DNA from: Planctomycetota bacterium
Lineage (GTDB): Bacteria > Planctomycetota > UBA1135 > GCA-002686595
Reading direction: 5' to 3'
DNA length: 64,000 nt
NCBI GenBank assembly: GCA_020638835.1
Contig: JACKHV010000002.1
Coordinates: forward strand, 62,001 to 126,000
Shown here: positions 33,721 to 43,066 of the stretch, one piece after another
How the letters are laid out: every line of letters begins with the position of its first letter
How positions within the stretch are numbered: the stretch's first letter is position 1
Translations under genes and position numbers: made by a program
Notes under the pieces: model-generated
What the model was told of the DNA's origin: nothing
Database searches by the model: none
The model's input: only the letters and a program-made list of their open reading frames with translations

Positions 33721-36033
33721 ATGTTCCGACAGGTACTGCTCCTCGCCCTGCTCTTCGCCGCCCTCCCGCTGGCCTTCGCGCAACCTCAGTCGAAGGAAGA
33801 ACTGAAGTTCCGGGAGAAGCAGGCGTCCGAGCTGACCAAGTACGCCGACCAGGCCTACAAGGAAGGCTTCCCGAACAACGCGAAGAAGGTCTACTTGATG
33901 CTCCTCAGCGAGTACGACCCGGACAACGCGAACGCGCGCGAGAAGCTCGGCTACCAGCGCTCGGGCAAGACCTGGATCAAGACGCCCGGCTTCGTCTACC
34001 CGAAGAGCGACAACCCCGACGCCAAGGCGGCAGAGAAGCTGAAGAAGGCGTGGGCCTCGACGGCCGCCAAGCTCGCCTCGGCGCACAAGAAGATGGCGGA
34101 GGACTACGAGAAGGCCGGGCGTACCGACCTCTCGACGCAGCACTGGGAGAAGGTGCTGCGCTTCGACGCGGAGGACGAGGACGCGAAGAAGGCGCTGCAC
34201 CACGAACCCGTCGAAGGTCTCTCCGGCACGGACCTCGAGAAGACGCTCTTCGATCGCTCGAAGCTGATCACGGCCGTCGTCGAGGAAGAGGCGCGCAAGG
34301 ACTACGAGGTCGAGGTGATCGGCGAGGGTGAGAAGCACGTCCTGCTCGAGAAGGCGAAGCTGAAGTACTTCGCCGTGCGCTCGGAACACTTCACGCTCTT
34401 CGGTGACTTCAAGATCGGCGAGGAGTGGAACACCGACCTGCTCGTCGAAGCCGCCAAGAACGCCGAGCGCGCGGTTCGCGTGATGCAGCGCGCCTTCGAC
34501 GGCTACGACGGCTTCAACGACGACCCCGCGCGCTGGATCAGCGACTGGGCGTTCTTCCAGGACGGCGAGACGTACAAGCAGGTGCTGGAGGCGAACAAGG
34601 ACCTGATGGACGAGAAGTCCTTCGAATTCCGTCGCGACCACACCTCGGGCTCGATGCTGATCGACCAGGCGAACCGCGTCGCGCTCGAGATCTCGTCCCC
34701 TCAGAACGAGCAGGGCGTCTACGACGGCGCCGTGCGCAACGTCGCGCAGGCGTACGCGGGCTTCCGCTCGCCGGCGCTCACCGAAGGCATCGGCCATACG
34801 ATCGTGGGCATGTTCTTCAACAACAACCGCGCCTTCGTCGTCGACCGCAAGACGCAGCTCGAGAGCACCACCGGCGAGGAAGACGTCGACCGCTTCTCGC
34901 CGAACATGGACACTTGGAAGGACCTCGCGCTCGAAGCGGCGTGGAAGCTCGGCGAAGGCACCTCGGCCGCGCAGCTGCCGCTGATCACCGCGGACAAGTT
35001 CCCGGACGACGCGCGCATCAAGTCCTGGTCGTTCTGCGACTACGTCGTGCGCCGCGACCCCACGCTGCTGCTCGACCTCGACCAGCTGAACGAGTTCCGC
35101 CAACCGATCGAGGTCGAGGCGAAGTTCACCGAGGACCACGACGGCCTCTCCATCGCGCAGCTCGAGAAGGAGTGGAAGGACTTCTGGACCGGCGCGAGCC
35201 CCGTGCTGAAGGCGATCCAGAACAACACCGAACCGCTCAGCGCGCTGAACAAGGACGCCGCGACCTGGCTCAAGGAGTTCAACAAGGCGCGCAAGGACGG
35301 CCAGGCCAGCACGGCGGTCACCTGGAGCGAGTCGTACTCCGGCCGCTGCGCGGAACACGTCCGCTACCTGCTCGCGAACCCCGATCAACGCGGCGCGGGT
35401 CCGGAGCAGCGACAAGACGTCAACCTCGAGGGTGGCTCGCACCTCGGCGACATGTTCGCGCACATGGCGATCGTCGACACCGACGCGAAGAAGCCGAAGG
35501 ATGTCTTCAAGCGCTGGCTCGACTACCCCGGCTACCGCGACGCGCTGCTGAACAACAGCCTGCGCACGATCGGTCTCTACCACGAGGACGGCATCCTCGT
35601 GATGGACGTCATCCGCGGCCTCGGCAAGCCCGAAGCCGGCAAGGCGGGCATGGGCTTCTACCCCGGCAACGGGGACAACATCCCGACCGAGGTGGCCGTC
35701 GCCGACCTCGGACCCGAGCTCGTCGAGTTGCTCGAGAAGCACGGCCACGGCGACAAGACCGTGATCGGTTACCCGCTCAGCCTGCACCACTTCGGGGGCG
35801 GCGGCGTCGCCGGCATGCGCGAGTCGTACAGCTGCTCCCTGATGCAGCGCGACGAAGTGATCGAAGGCATCCTGCACCTCGCCGACGGCGGCGAGAACCG
35901 CCACACCTCCGCGCCCGGCATGGTCGTCTTCTACCCGCTCGAGCCGCTGCCCAAGGGCAAGGAGTTCAAGCTGAAGTGGGTTTGGGAGACGGACAAGCTC
36001 GTGCTCGACAAGGAGATCACGTTCGACACGTGA
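33721..36033 (+). CDS. Large exported protein with degenerate peptidase-like core and CAP/SCP-like C-terminus
   Basis: 770 residues, beginning with signal peptide 'MFRQVLLLALLFAALPLAFA'. Residues 25-160 look TPR-like ('AYKEGFPNNAKKVYLMLLSEYDPDNANAREKLGY'). The middle contains 'TEGIGHTIVGMFFNNN' (about 355), which resembles a metallopeptidase helix without its full zinc motif, and 'KSWSFCDYVVRRDP', shared with the protein at 41287-42903. The region from about 540 ('GRCAEHVRYLLANPDQ') to the end ('TSAPGMVVFYPLEPLPKGKEF') resembles CAP/SCP domains. Function unknown. Downstream of the sigma/anti-sigma pair by 125 bp, it could belong to that regulon. Confidence 0.68.
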   Translation: MFRQVLLLALLFAALPLAFAQPQSKEELKFREKQASELTKYADQAYKEGFPNNAKKVYLMLLSEYDPDNANAREKLGYQRSGKTWIKTPGFVYPKSDNPDAKAAEKLKKAWASTAAKLASAHKKMAEDYEKAGRTDLSTQHWEKVLRFDAEDEDAKKALHHEPVEGLSGTDLEKTLFDRSKLITAVVEEEARKDYEVEVIGEGEKHVLLEKAKLKYFAVRSEHFTLFGDFKIGEEWNTDLLVEAAKNAERAVRVMQRAFDGYDGFNDDPARWISDWAFFQDGETYKQVLEANKDLMDEKSFEFRRDHTSGSMLIDQANRVALEISSPQNEQGVYDGAVRNVAQAYAGFRSPALTEGIGHTIVGMFFNNNRAFVVDRKTQLESTTGEEDVDRFSPNMDTWKDLALEAAWKLGEGTSAAQLPLITADKFPDDARIKSWSFCDYVVRRDPTLLLDLDQLNEFRQPIEVEAKFTEDHDGLSIAQLEKEWKDFWTGASPVLKAIQNNTEPLSALNKDAATWLKEFNKARKDGQASTAVTWSESYSGRCAEHVRYLLANPDQRGAGPEQRQDVNLEGGSHLGDMFAHMAIVDTDAKKPKDVFKRWLDYPGYRDALLNNSLRTIGLYHEDGILVMDVIRGLGKPEAGKAGMGFYPGNGDNIPTEVAVADLGPELVELLEKHGHGDKTVIGYPLSLHHFGGGGVAGMRESYSCSLMQRDEVIEGILHLADGGENRHTSAPGMVVFYPLEPLPKGKEFKLKWVWETDKLVLDKEITFDT

Positions 36034-36053
36034 TCGTCCGGTGAAGTCGAGAC

Positions 36054-36488
36054 ATGCAGGACAGGAAGCTGTCGGCCGCTGAGCGCTGGGGCGTCACGCT
36101 CCTCCTCGCGGTCGGCGGCAGCTTCCTGATCTGCATCGAGTACCTGGAAGTGCTGACGCGCGTTCTCCCCGAGACAGACGGCGCGCACGGCATCGGTGCC
36201 TTCGGTGATCCGTTCGTGCTCGCCCTCGCGCTGATGGTGTCGACCTGCGGCGCGTTCTTGACCTGGCCGATCGCGATGCTTGCCTGGCGTCGCAGGAACG
36301 TGGTCCGATGCGGGCTGGCGACCATCGCGTGCATGGTCGTCGCCGTGCCGCTCTCGCTCTTCGCGCTGGGACCCAGGGCACTCGCGGCGGTTCCGGTGGT
36401 CCTGCTCGCCGGCATCGCGTGCTTCACACGATGGCCGCGTGGAGAGCGCTGGAGCGAGCTGCCGAACGGCTTCGACGAAGCCGCCTGA
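36054..36488 (+). CDS. Small four-helix membrane protein, unknown function
   Basis: 144 residues with about four hydrophobic stretches (13-34, 50-75, 83-102, 104-122). No family recognised. It starts 20 bp after the CAP-like protein and is likely co-transcribed. Confidence 0.65.
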   Translation: MQDRKLSAAERWGVTLLLAVGGSFLICIEYLEVLTRVLPETDGAHGIGAFGDPFVLALALMVSTCGAFLTWPIAMLAWRRRNVVRCGLATIACMVVAVPLSLFALGPRALAAVPVVLLAGIACFTRWPRGERWSELPNGFDEAA

Positions 36489-36540
36489 GGAGTCCCGGGC
36501 TCGTTCGAAGGCGGTTCGACGAAGACGGGCTGCGCTGCAC

Positions 36541-36966
36541 TCAGGACCGCGCCGCGCGTTCCTGCAGGTGGAACTTCACGAGCATGGCCGGGAAGATCAG
36601 CAGCGCGGCGTACATCGTCCAGATCGGTGCTCGACCGGTCTCGGGCAGGAACTGCCAGGCGTCGCGCAGGTGGAGGGAGACGACGGCGGCGAGCGCGCAG
36701 AGTCCCTCGACCGTGATCAGGCGCTGGATCGCCGGATAGGGCGGCAGGTCCGCGCGACGCTTCCACAGACGGATGCCGTAGAAGATCGCGGCGACGTAGA
36801 ACAGGAGCACGAGTCCTGCGGCGAGTGCGTCCGCCCCCGCGACCACGCCGGCCGTGAGCGGCATCCAGCAGGTCCCGCCGAGCAGGGCGCCGAACCAGCC
36901 GCCCTGGTTCCACTGGAAGGCGCTGGGGGACTCGTCGGAGGTTCGCGTGGTCGGCTTCGTGTTCAT
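36541..36966 (-). CDS. Small membrane protein, unknown function
   Basis: 141 residues from the ATG at 36966. After a hydrophilic N-terminus ('MNTKPTTRTSDESPSAFQWNQGG') there are about four hydrophobic segments, including 'ALAAGLVLLFYVAAIFYGI' and 'IWTMYAALLIFPAMLVKFHLQ'. No family recognised. Convergent with the preceding gene, with 52 bp between them. Confidence 0.6.
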   Translation of the reverse strand: MNTKPTTRTSDESPSAFQWNQGGWFGALLGGTCWMPLTAGVVAGADALAAGLVLLFYVAAIFYGIRLWKRRADLPPYPAIQRLITVEGLCALAAVVSLHLRDAWQFLPETGRAPIWTMYAALLIFPAMLVKFHLQERAARS

Positions 36967-37132
36967 GCTGAGAGCGGGGGTCCGAGGTGTTCCCGAGTCC
37001 AAGCGCAGGCCGGTGCGTGAGTCGTCGGGGAATCCGCGAGAAAACGCCCGAGACCCTCGAGCGCGTCGCCGGCTAGTGGAGTCCTCGCGCGCCGCCGGTT
37101 CGTGACGGCACCGGCGACGTGGAAGGGCGGCC

Positions 37133-40100
37133 TCACTTCGGACGCCGCACGAAGACCTTGACCGTCTTCACCGCGCCGTCGCGCAGGATCCAGCACTCGA
37201 CCTCGGTGCCGTCCTTCGTCGCGAGCGGGTCGAAGCGGTCGGTCAGGATCTCGAGGTCGTCGAGTTTGATCAGCTCGCGGCTCGGCTTCAGGTCGTCGTA
37301 GACGAGCTTCGAGAGTCCGAGGAAGAGGTCGCCGGGGCGCAGGTCGAGGTCGTGGTCGACGTCGATCGGTTGGGCGCGCACGACGCGCAGCACGCCGGAC
37401 ATCAGCGTGGAGGGTTCTGCGTTCGCCATGCCGGTGTAGGCGCGGTGGAGGGCGACGCTGGCCTCGCGCACGACGTCGAAGTCGGTGTCGTAGTGCAGTT
37501 CCTCGAGCTCGATGCCCGACTGGCGCTGGATGTGCCAGTTCGCGTAGGCGAGGGGTTGCACTTGCAGCGCGAGTTCTTCGTCTCCACGTCGCACGACGAG
37601 CGTCGTCGGCGCGTCGACCGCGAGTCCCATGCGCAGCTTGGCCCAAGTGATCTCGTTCGTGACGGGCTTGCCGCCGAGGCTGACGACCACGTCGTCCTCC
37701 TTGACTCCCGCGCGCTCGGCGGGGCCGAAGCTGTCGACCTCGGTGACGAGCGGGCCGTCGGCGCCGTCGACGAGCTTGATGCCGATGTACGTGCTGCGCA
37801 GGCGTTGCGCGGAGAGCAGCTTGTCGCTGAACACCTCGCGCGCGCGGTTGACGGGGATCGCCATGCCGGCGCCGGTGCGTCCGGCGGAGTTGATGCCGAT
37901 CAAGCGACCGTTCAGGTCGAGCAGCGCGCCGCCCGAATTGCCGCCGTTGATCGCGGCGTCGGTCATGATCATGCCTTCGTACTCGCGCAGGCGCCCCTGG
38001 ATCATCACGTCGATGCTGGTGCAGCTGATGATGCCGGCGCTGACCGAGTCGGAGAGCAGGAGCGCGTTGCCGATCGCGATCACCGGCTGGCCGAGGTAGG
38101 TCTCGTCGGAGTCGCCGAGCGGCACGGGCACGACCGTCTCGCCTTCGCCCAGGTCGAGCTGCAGCAGCGCGAGGTCGTCGTCGCGCGACGTGCTCAGCGG
38201 GTGCGCGACGTACTCACGGCCGTCGGGCAGCGTGACGGTGAGGCGGTAGTTCGGCAGCTCGTTGCCGTCGCGGTCGATCGCGGACTCCACGACGTGCCAG
38301 TTCGAGATGGCGAGGCCGCTCGACTCGATCACGACGCCGGAGCCGCCGCCCAGCACTTCCCACTTCGGTTCGGGGTCCTCGGCGAAGGGGTCGAAGACGT
38401 CGGAGACCTCGACCTCCTCGGCCTGCGAGAAGATCACGTTGATCAGCGAACTCTGCGCGGCGTCGACGACGTCGGAGACGGCGGTGCGGCGCGCGGCGAG
38501 CTCCTCGGGCGTCGCGGGGCGCAGCGAGGCCTTGACCGCGCCGCTCGCGTTCGCTTGCCACTCCTCGTCGAACCACGAGATCACGTTCGTGAGCGGCGCG
38601 GCGAAGCCGAGGTAGCTCGACTCCGCGATCTGGCGCTCGCCGCGCGCTTCCTCGACGGCGATGCCGATCAGATCCCCGTCGCGATCGACGACCGCGCCGC
38701 CCCAGTGGCCCCTGTGCAGCCACGACGCGACCTGGAAGAAGCCGTCACCCCGCGAGAGATTGCCGACCACGCCGACGCTGAGCGTCGTGGTGGGGCCGAA
38801 CGGGCGGCCGACGACGGCGACGTACTCGCCCGACTTGGCCGAGTTCCAGTCGCCGAGCTGCGCGGCGGGGAGTTGCACGCCTTCGGGCAGCTGCACTCGG
38901 ATCATGGCGAGCTGCTTGGCGCGCTTGATGTCGAGGACTTCCGCGTCGTACAGCGTTCCGTCGGAGAGGCGCACGCTGACGAGGCCCTTCGGCTTGCCGC
39001 GGAAGAGGTCCGCGCTGGTCACGACCAGGCCGTTCGGGTCGAGGATCACGCCGGAGCCGAGCTCGCGTTCGACGCTCTGGCCGTGCGGGTCGCTGCCGCT
39101 GGGCGTGATCGGGTGTTCTTCGCCGATCCTGGTCCAGACGCTGACGACGGAGGGCGCGACCTTCGCGATCGCTTCGACCGACAGCTCGGGCTGGAAGCCG
39201 GACGGGGCGTCGAGCTTCGCCTGCAGGGCGCCGATGCGGCCCTGGAAGGAGCTGCGGATCGCCGAGGTCGAGACGATCACGGCGTAGTCGACCACGGCTT
39301 CGCGGACTTTCTTCTTCGGATCGATCTCGTCGTGGATGTCGTCGCCGTCGCCTTCGGGCGCTTCGTCCTCGGGCTCCTGCGCGGTGTCGCCGCCGCCTTG
39401 CTCGTCGGGCGGCGCGGCTTGGTCTTCGCCGGAACCGTCGCCCGGCTCCTCGCTGCCGTCTCCTTCGCCTTCCTCGTCTCCGTCGTCATCGTCGTCGTCG
39501 CCCTTCTTGGGGACGTAGACGTGCGACGCGTTGTACAGGCCGGCGAGGTGACCGCGCGAATCGAGCAGCGGGCCGCCGTCGAGCATCTTGTGGAAGCGCG
39601 TGTCGGTGATCAGCACCTCGCTCGGCGCGAGGCGGTTCTGCAGCAGCGTAACTTCGCCGGAGGGCAGGGCGGAGGCGCCTTGGAAGGCGTAGAGGTGTTC
39701 GCCGTCGGGGAACGACATCGTGACGAGTCGCGCGCCGGGAGCCGGTTGGTCGGACGAGCCGAGTGGGACGGCGGGGAGGCTCTCGCCCTCGTCGAGCGAG
39801 AGCTGCACGAGCGCGAGGTCCGTGCGGAGGTCGCGCGCGACGACCATGGCGGAGTACTTGCGGCCCGCTTGCGTGGTGACTTCGAGCCAGAACTCGCCCT
39901 CGAGCGCGTTGTCAGCGACTTCCTTGACGAGGTGCGCGTTGGTCAGCACCAGGCCCTCGGAGCTGATCAGCACGCCGGACGACGAGCGCTCGACGCGCAC
40001 GGAGTCGCCTGTGTTGCGTCCGCGCGAGTTCACGCGTTCGAAGCGCACGTCGACGAAGACGACGGCCGGCGAAGCGCTCTCGATCACCGCGGCGACCGGC

Positions 40101-40204
40101 GCTTGCACCGCGGCCGCGGGGAGCGTCAGGCCGCCGAGCAGCAGGGCGAGGGTCGTGACGATGCGCCGTGCGACGCGCGTGGGGGAAGCTTGCATGAGGG
40201 TCAT
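37133..40204 (-). CDS. Exported HtrA-like protein with three trypsin-fold domains (two degenerate) and a PDZ domain
   Basis: 1023 residues with a signal peptide. Domain 1 (about 38-225) keeps His ('TNAHLV') and Asp ('LRTDLALV') but has 'MLDGGPLLD' where the serine motif GNSGGPL should be. An acidic linker (about 233-300) includes six consecutive Asp. Domain 2 (about 340-545) has 'TSADLF' instead of the His motif and 'HWGGAVVD' instead of the serine. Domain 3 (about 590-790) has a full triad: 'SNWHVVE', 'SRDDDLALLQL' and 'NGGNSGGALLD'. A PDZ domain follows at about 800-890. Its ATG overlaps the stop of the CxxC protein gene (ATGA). Probably one active protease unit with two binding or scaffold pseudo-protease domains. 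Confidence 0.85.
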   Translation of the reverse strand: MTLMQASPTRVARRIVTTLALLLGGLTLPAAAVQAPVAAVIESASPAVVFVDVRFERVNSRGRNTGDSVRVERSSSGVLISSEGLVLTNAHLVKEVADNALEGEFWLEVTTQAGRKYSAMVVARDLRTDLALVQLSLDEGESLPAVPLGSSDQPAPGARLVTMSFPDGEHLYAFQGASALPSGEVTLLQNRLAPSEVLITDTRFHKMLDGGPLLDSRGHLAGLYNASHVYVPKKGDDDDDDGDEEGEGDGSEEPGDGSGEDQAAPPDEQGGGDTAQEPEDEAPEGDGDDIHDEIDPKKKVREAVVDYAVIVSTSAIRSSFQGRIGALQAKLDAPSGFQPELSVEAIAKVAPSVVSVWTRIGEEHPITPSGSDPHGQSVERELGSGVILDPNGLVVTSADLFRGKPKGLVSVRLSDGTLYDAEVLDIKRAKQLAMIRVQLPEGVQLPAAQLGDWNSAKSGEYVAVVGRPFGPTTTLSVGVVGNLSRGDGFFQVASWLHRGHWGGAVVDRDGDLIGIAVEEARGERQIAESSYLGFAAPLTNVISWFDEEWQANASGAVKASLRPATPEELAARRTAVSDVVDAAQSSLINVIFSQAEEVEVSDVFDPFAEDPEPKWEVLGGGSGVVIESSGLAISNWHVVESAIDRDGNELPNYRLTVTLPDGREYVAHPLSTSRDDDLALLQLDLGEGETVVPVPLGDSDETYLGQPVIAIGNALLLSDSVSAGIISCTSIDVMIQGRLREYEGMIMTDAAINGGNSGGALLDLNGRLIGINSAGRTGAGMAIPVNRAREVFSDKLLSAQRLRSTYIGIKLVDGADGPLVTEVDSFGPAERAGVKEDDVVVSLGGKPVTNEITWAKLRMGLAVDAPTTLVVRRGDEELALQVQPLAYANWHIQRQSGIELEELHYDTDFDVVREASVALHRAYTGMANAEPSTLMSGVLRVVRAQPIDVDHDLDLRPGDLFLGLSKLVYDDLKPSRELIKLDDLEILTDRFDPLATKDGTEVECWILRDGAVKTVKVFVRRPK

Positions 40205-41076
40205 TTGGACTCGGCCGTCACGTTCGCGTTGAACTCGGCGCGGGCGATCTCTTTGTCGAGCACCAGGATCTGGTGGCGGAGGTGCCAGGTCAGACGGTCC
40301 TGGAAGATGTAGAACTGGTGAGTGATCTTGCCGTCGAAGCCTTCGAAGGCGACGCCGACCTTGACGAAGCCCGAGTAGACCTCGTCGAAGAGCTCGAGCA
40401 TCGGCTTGATGATCGGGAACTCCTTGGTGGGCTTCTTCAGCGCCGTCGTGAACGCCTTCTCGGTCTTGCGGTGGTTCTTGCCGTGCTCGAAGTTCTCGAT
40501 GGTCTCGAGCACCTCCTGCAGCGCGGCGCGCTTCTCCTTCAGCGCGTCGATCGAAGCCTCGGCGAGCGGCTTCTTCTTGATCGTGATCGTCGGGACGAGG
40601 CGCCGGCCCTCGCACGGCAGGCAGTCGTAGCCGCCGCGTTCCTTGCAGGCGCGGCACTTCTCCTGGCGCGAGGAGCCGTTCGCTTCGGTGATGCCGAAGG
40701 TGCCCGCGCCCCAGCACTGCGCGCAGGGATAGACGGCCGCGCCGCGGCAGTACGGGCAGATGATCTCGACCATCGGATCGGGGTAGCGTCCGGTGCCGGC
40801 ACAGGTGCGACAGACGGCGCGCTTGTCGCCGCCGCACTCGATGCAGTGCGGCATGTCGCGATCCTTGCAGAGCGGACACTCGATCTCCTTGACCGCCTTG
40901 CACTGCGGGCAGACGACGTCCCACGGGGCCCACTGCTGCAGGCCCTGGTCGTCGAGCACGGTCTCGCGCTCGAAGCTGTGGTCCGGGATCTTCTCACGCG
41001 CCTGGAGCGCGAAGGAGGATCCGACGACGAGCAGGCAGAGCGCGGCGAGGGCGCAGAGGGTCCGGTAGGGGTTCAT
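40201..41076 (-). CDS. Exported CxxC-rich protein with DnaJ-like zinc repeats
   Basis: 291 residues with a signal peptide ('LCALAALCLLVVGSSFALQA'). Residues 50-160 carry eight CxxC pairs: 'CPQC', 'CPLC', 'CIEC', 'CRTCAGTG', 'CPYCRGAA', 'CAQCWGAG', 'CRAC' and 'CLPCEG'. This resembles the CxxCxGxG zinc-finger region of DnaJ, which binds unfolded chains. A helical C-terminal domain follows. It is exported, unlike DnaJ. Translational coupling to the multi-trypsin protein suggests the two handle misfolded proteins outside the cytoplasm, as chaperone and protease (inference). Confidence 0.75.
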   Translation of the reverse strand: MNPYRTLCALAALCLLVVGSSFALQAREKIPDHSFERETVLDDQGLQQWAPWDVVCPQCKAVKEIECPLCKDRDMPHCIECGGDKRAVCRTCAGTGRYPDPMVEIICPYCRGAAVYPCAQCWGAGTFGITEANGSSRQEKCRACKERGGYDCLPCEGRRLVPTITIKKKPLAEASIDALKEKRAALQEVLETIENFEHGKNHRKTEKAFTTALKKPTKEFPIIKPMLELFDEVYSGFVKVGVAFEGFDGKITHQFYIFQDRLTWHLRHQILVLDKEIARAEFNANVTAESK

Positions 41077-41286
41077 CGAGGTCTCCGTGGCGAGCGGGGA
41101 TGGAACGCGGCGCGAGGGCGGGGTTCGGGGGCGCGCGGGCGCGCTGGTCGTCGCGGCGGCGTCAGCCCGAGAACCGCGGAGCAGGTTAGGAAGCGGCGGG
41201 GGAATCGTCCAGTCGAGACGCAGCTCGGGCGCCGCGGACCGCGAGGTCGACGGCGCCCGAGCGCGGTTCGAGGTCGTTCCGGGGCG

Positions 41287-42903
41287 TCAGCGGCTGCCGC
41301 GCTTGCCGGTGCTCTCCGAGGTGTCCTGTCCGTTGGACGCGAACTCGCGCCAGCGTCCTTCGACGTCCTTGAACGCCTCGCGCGGCGTGACGCCGAGAGC
41401 GGCGGCGGCGGCTTCGCGCCACTTCTCGATGAAGGTCTTCTTGTCGGTGGAGAACTTACCCGCGGCTTGCAGCCAGAGCTGACCCTCGAGGCCTTCCTTG
41501 CGCAGCACGTAGTCGAAGAACGACCACGACTTGGCGAGGTCGGCGTCGTCCATCTCGTACAGCTCGCGCAGCGCCAGTTGGTCGATCGGACGGCCGAACT
41601 GCAGCGCGATCTCGTTGTAGGTGTCGCGCCGACCGGTACCCATCGACTTCTCGCCCTCCTTCTTCTCCTCGAACTCGCGCTTCACGTAGCCCGGGTTGTC
41701 GTGGTTGAACGACTTGCAGGTGACGTTGTTGCGACCGAGGTGCTCGAAGGAGATGTGGTAGCCGAGGCCTTCGGAGATCCAGTCCTGCGGCAGGAATTGG
41801 ATCTTTCCGTCGCCGTAGTGCAGCGACGAGAGCGAGTGGCCGAGCGTGTGGCAGACGATGCCGGGGATCTCGGGCTGGTTGTTGCGCCAGCGGTCGCGGA
41901 AGGTGCCCATGCCGATGGAGCGCTCGCCACTGATCTTCAGGCGCTGTTCGCGGTCGCGCGACCAGTCCGTGTTGTAGAAGCCCGTCGAGTAGGCGATCAC
42001 CGCCTCGTCCGTGTCCGGCACGAAGAAGAACTCCTGGAAGATCGTGTCCGGGATGTTGTCGACGTAGGTCTCGGAGATGTAGGGGTCGATGAAGGTGTTG
42101 CGGAAGCCCTCGATCACCTCCTCGCCGAGCAGCAGCGCCTGGCGCACCTGTTCGTCGGTGATCTCGTCGATGTAGTAGAAGCGCAGGTGCTGGCTCTCCA
42201 TCGCGCGGAAGTTGTGCGCGCCCTGGAACTGATCCTGCGAGATGCGCTTCAGCGCTTCCGGCGTCTCGATCTCCTTGATCGAGTTGTATGCCGTCTCGGC
42301 GCGCGCCTCGATGTGACCGGTCGCGTACTTCTGTTCCTTCTTGAGCTCCTTGTCGATGCGCTTCAGCGCGCCGGGGAAGGCCGTCGACTCGAGCCACATG
42401 CGCAGCTTCTCGAGCGCGGACACGAGGCGCGCGTGGCGGCTGTTCCAGTCGACCGTGCCCTTGTCGAAGCGGTCGCGGTCGTCGCGGAACTCGTCGATCT
42501 GCGCCATGCGCAGCACGTACTCCTTCGACAGACCCGCCAGGCTCTCGTCGCGCATCATGACCGCGATGCCCTCGATGTGGGGGCCCTGGATCACGAGGCG
42601 GTTCTTCTTCGTGGTGGGGTGCTTCTCACCGTCGAGGAAGTAGTAGGCGGGGTCCTCGGGCTTCTCGGGGTCAGCGACGTAGAGCTCGTTCGGCCCGTCG
42701 GGGCTGTACTTGATCTGGCCGTCCTCGATCTTGATGCCCTTCATCGGCTCGCCGACGACGCAAGGGTGCCCGTTCCACTCGACAAGCTGCTTCTTGTACT
42801 TCTGAGCGACTTTGTCGCTCTTGAAGTAGACGGCGATGATCTGGGCTTCGGCGCGAGGGGCGGCGACGAAGAAGAAGGCGAGGAGGATCAGCAGACTACG
42901 CAT
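41287..42903 (-). CDS. Exported protein, paralogue of 33721-36033, peptidase-like core
   Basis: 538 residues with signal peptide 'MRSLLILLAFFFVAAPRAEA'. Residues 340-400 contain 'CHTLGHSLSSLHYG' and 'WISEGLGYHISFEHLG', reminiscent of metallopeptidase helices but with HxxxH rather than HExxH. 'KSWSFFDYVLRKEGLEGQLW' matches 'KSWSFCDYVVRRDP' of the protein at 33721, showing common origin. It lacks the CAP-like C-terminus and the TPR-like start. No function can be assigned. It lies 210 bp upstream of the CxxC-protein gene on the same strand; that gap shows no gene. Confidence 0.68.
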   Translation of the reverse strand: MRSLLILLAFFFVAAPRAEAQIIAVYFKSDKVAQKYKKQLVEWNGHPCVVGEPMKGIKIEDGQIKYSPDGPNELYVADPEKPEDPAYYFLDGEKHPTTKKNRLVIQGPHIEGIAVMMRDESLAGLSKEYVLRMAQIDEFRDDRDRFDKGTVDWNSRHARLVSALEKLRMWLESTAFPGALKRIDKELKKEQKYATGHIEARAETAYNSIKEIETPEALKRISQDQFQGAHNFRAMESQHLRFYYIDEITDEQVRQALLLGEEVIEGFRNTFIDPYISETYVDNIPDTIFQEFFFVPDTDEAVIAYSTGFYNTDWSRDREQRLKISGERSIGMGTFRDRWRNNQPEIPGIVCHTLGHSLSSLHYGDGKIQFLPQDWISEGLGYHISFEHLGRNNVTCKSFNHDNPGYVKREFEEKKEGEKSMGTGRRDTYNEIALQFGRPIDQLALRELYEMDDADLAKSWSFFDYVLRKEGLEGQLWLQAAGKFSTDKKTFIEKWREAAAAALGVTPREAFKDVEGRWREFASNGQDTSESTGKRGSR

Positions 42904-43066
42904 GGAATCCGATCTGGGGGGGAGAGGGGGTTCCGCGAGCAAGAGGGTCCGCCGGGAAGAGCGGAGAGCCCCCACTATCGCCTCTGGAGGAGGCGGGAGA
43001 CGGACGGAGCCGCTATTTTAGTCGCCGGCACGCCTCGATCCACGCCCGACACCCCGGCAGCGCCCC

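Noticed and set aside
37133..40204. Calling all three trypsin domains active proteases.
   Set aside because: Domains 1 and 2 lack the GNSGG serine motif, and domain 2 also lacks the histidine.
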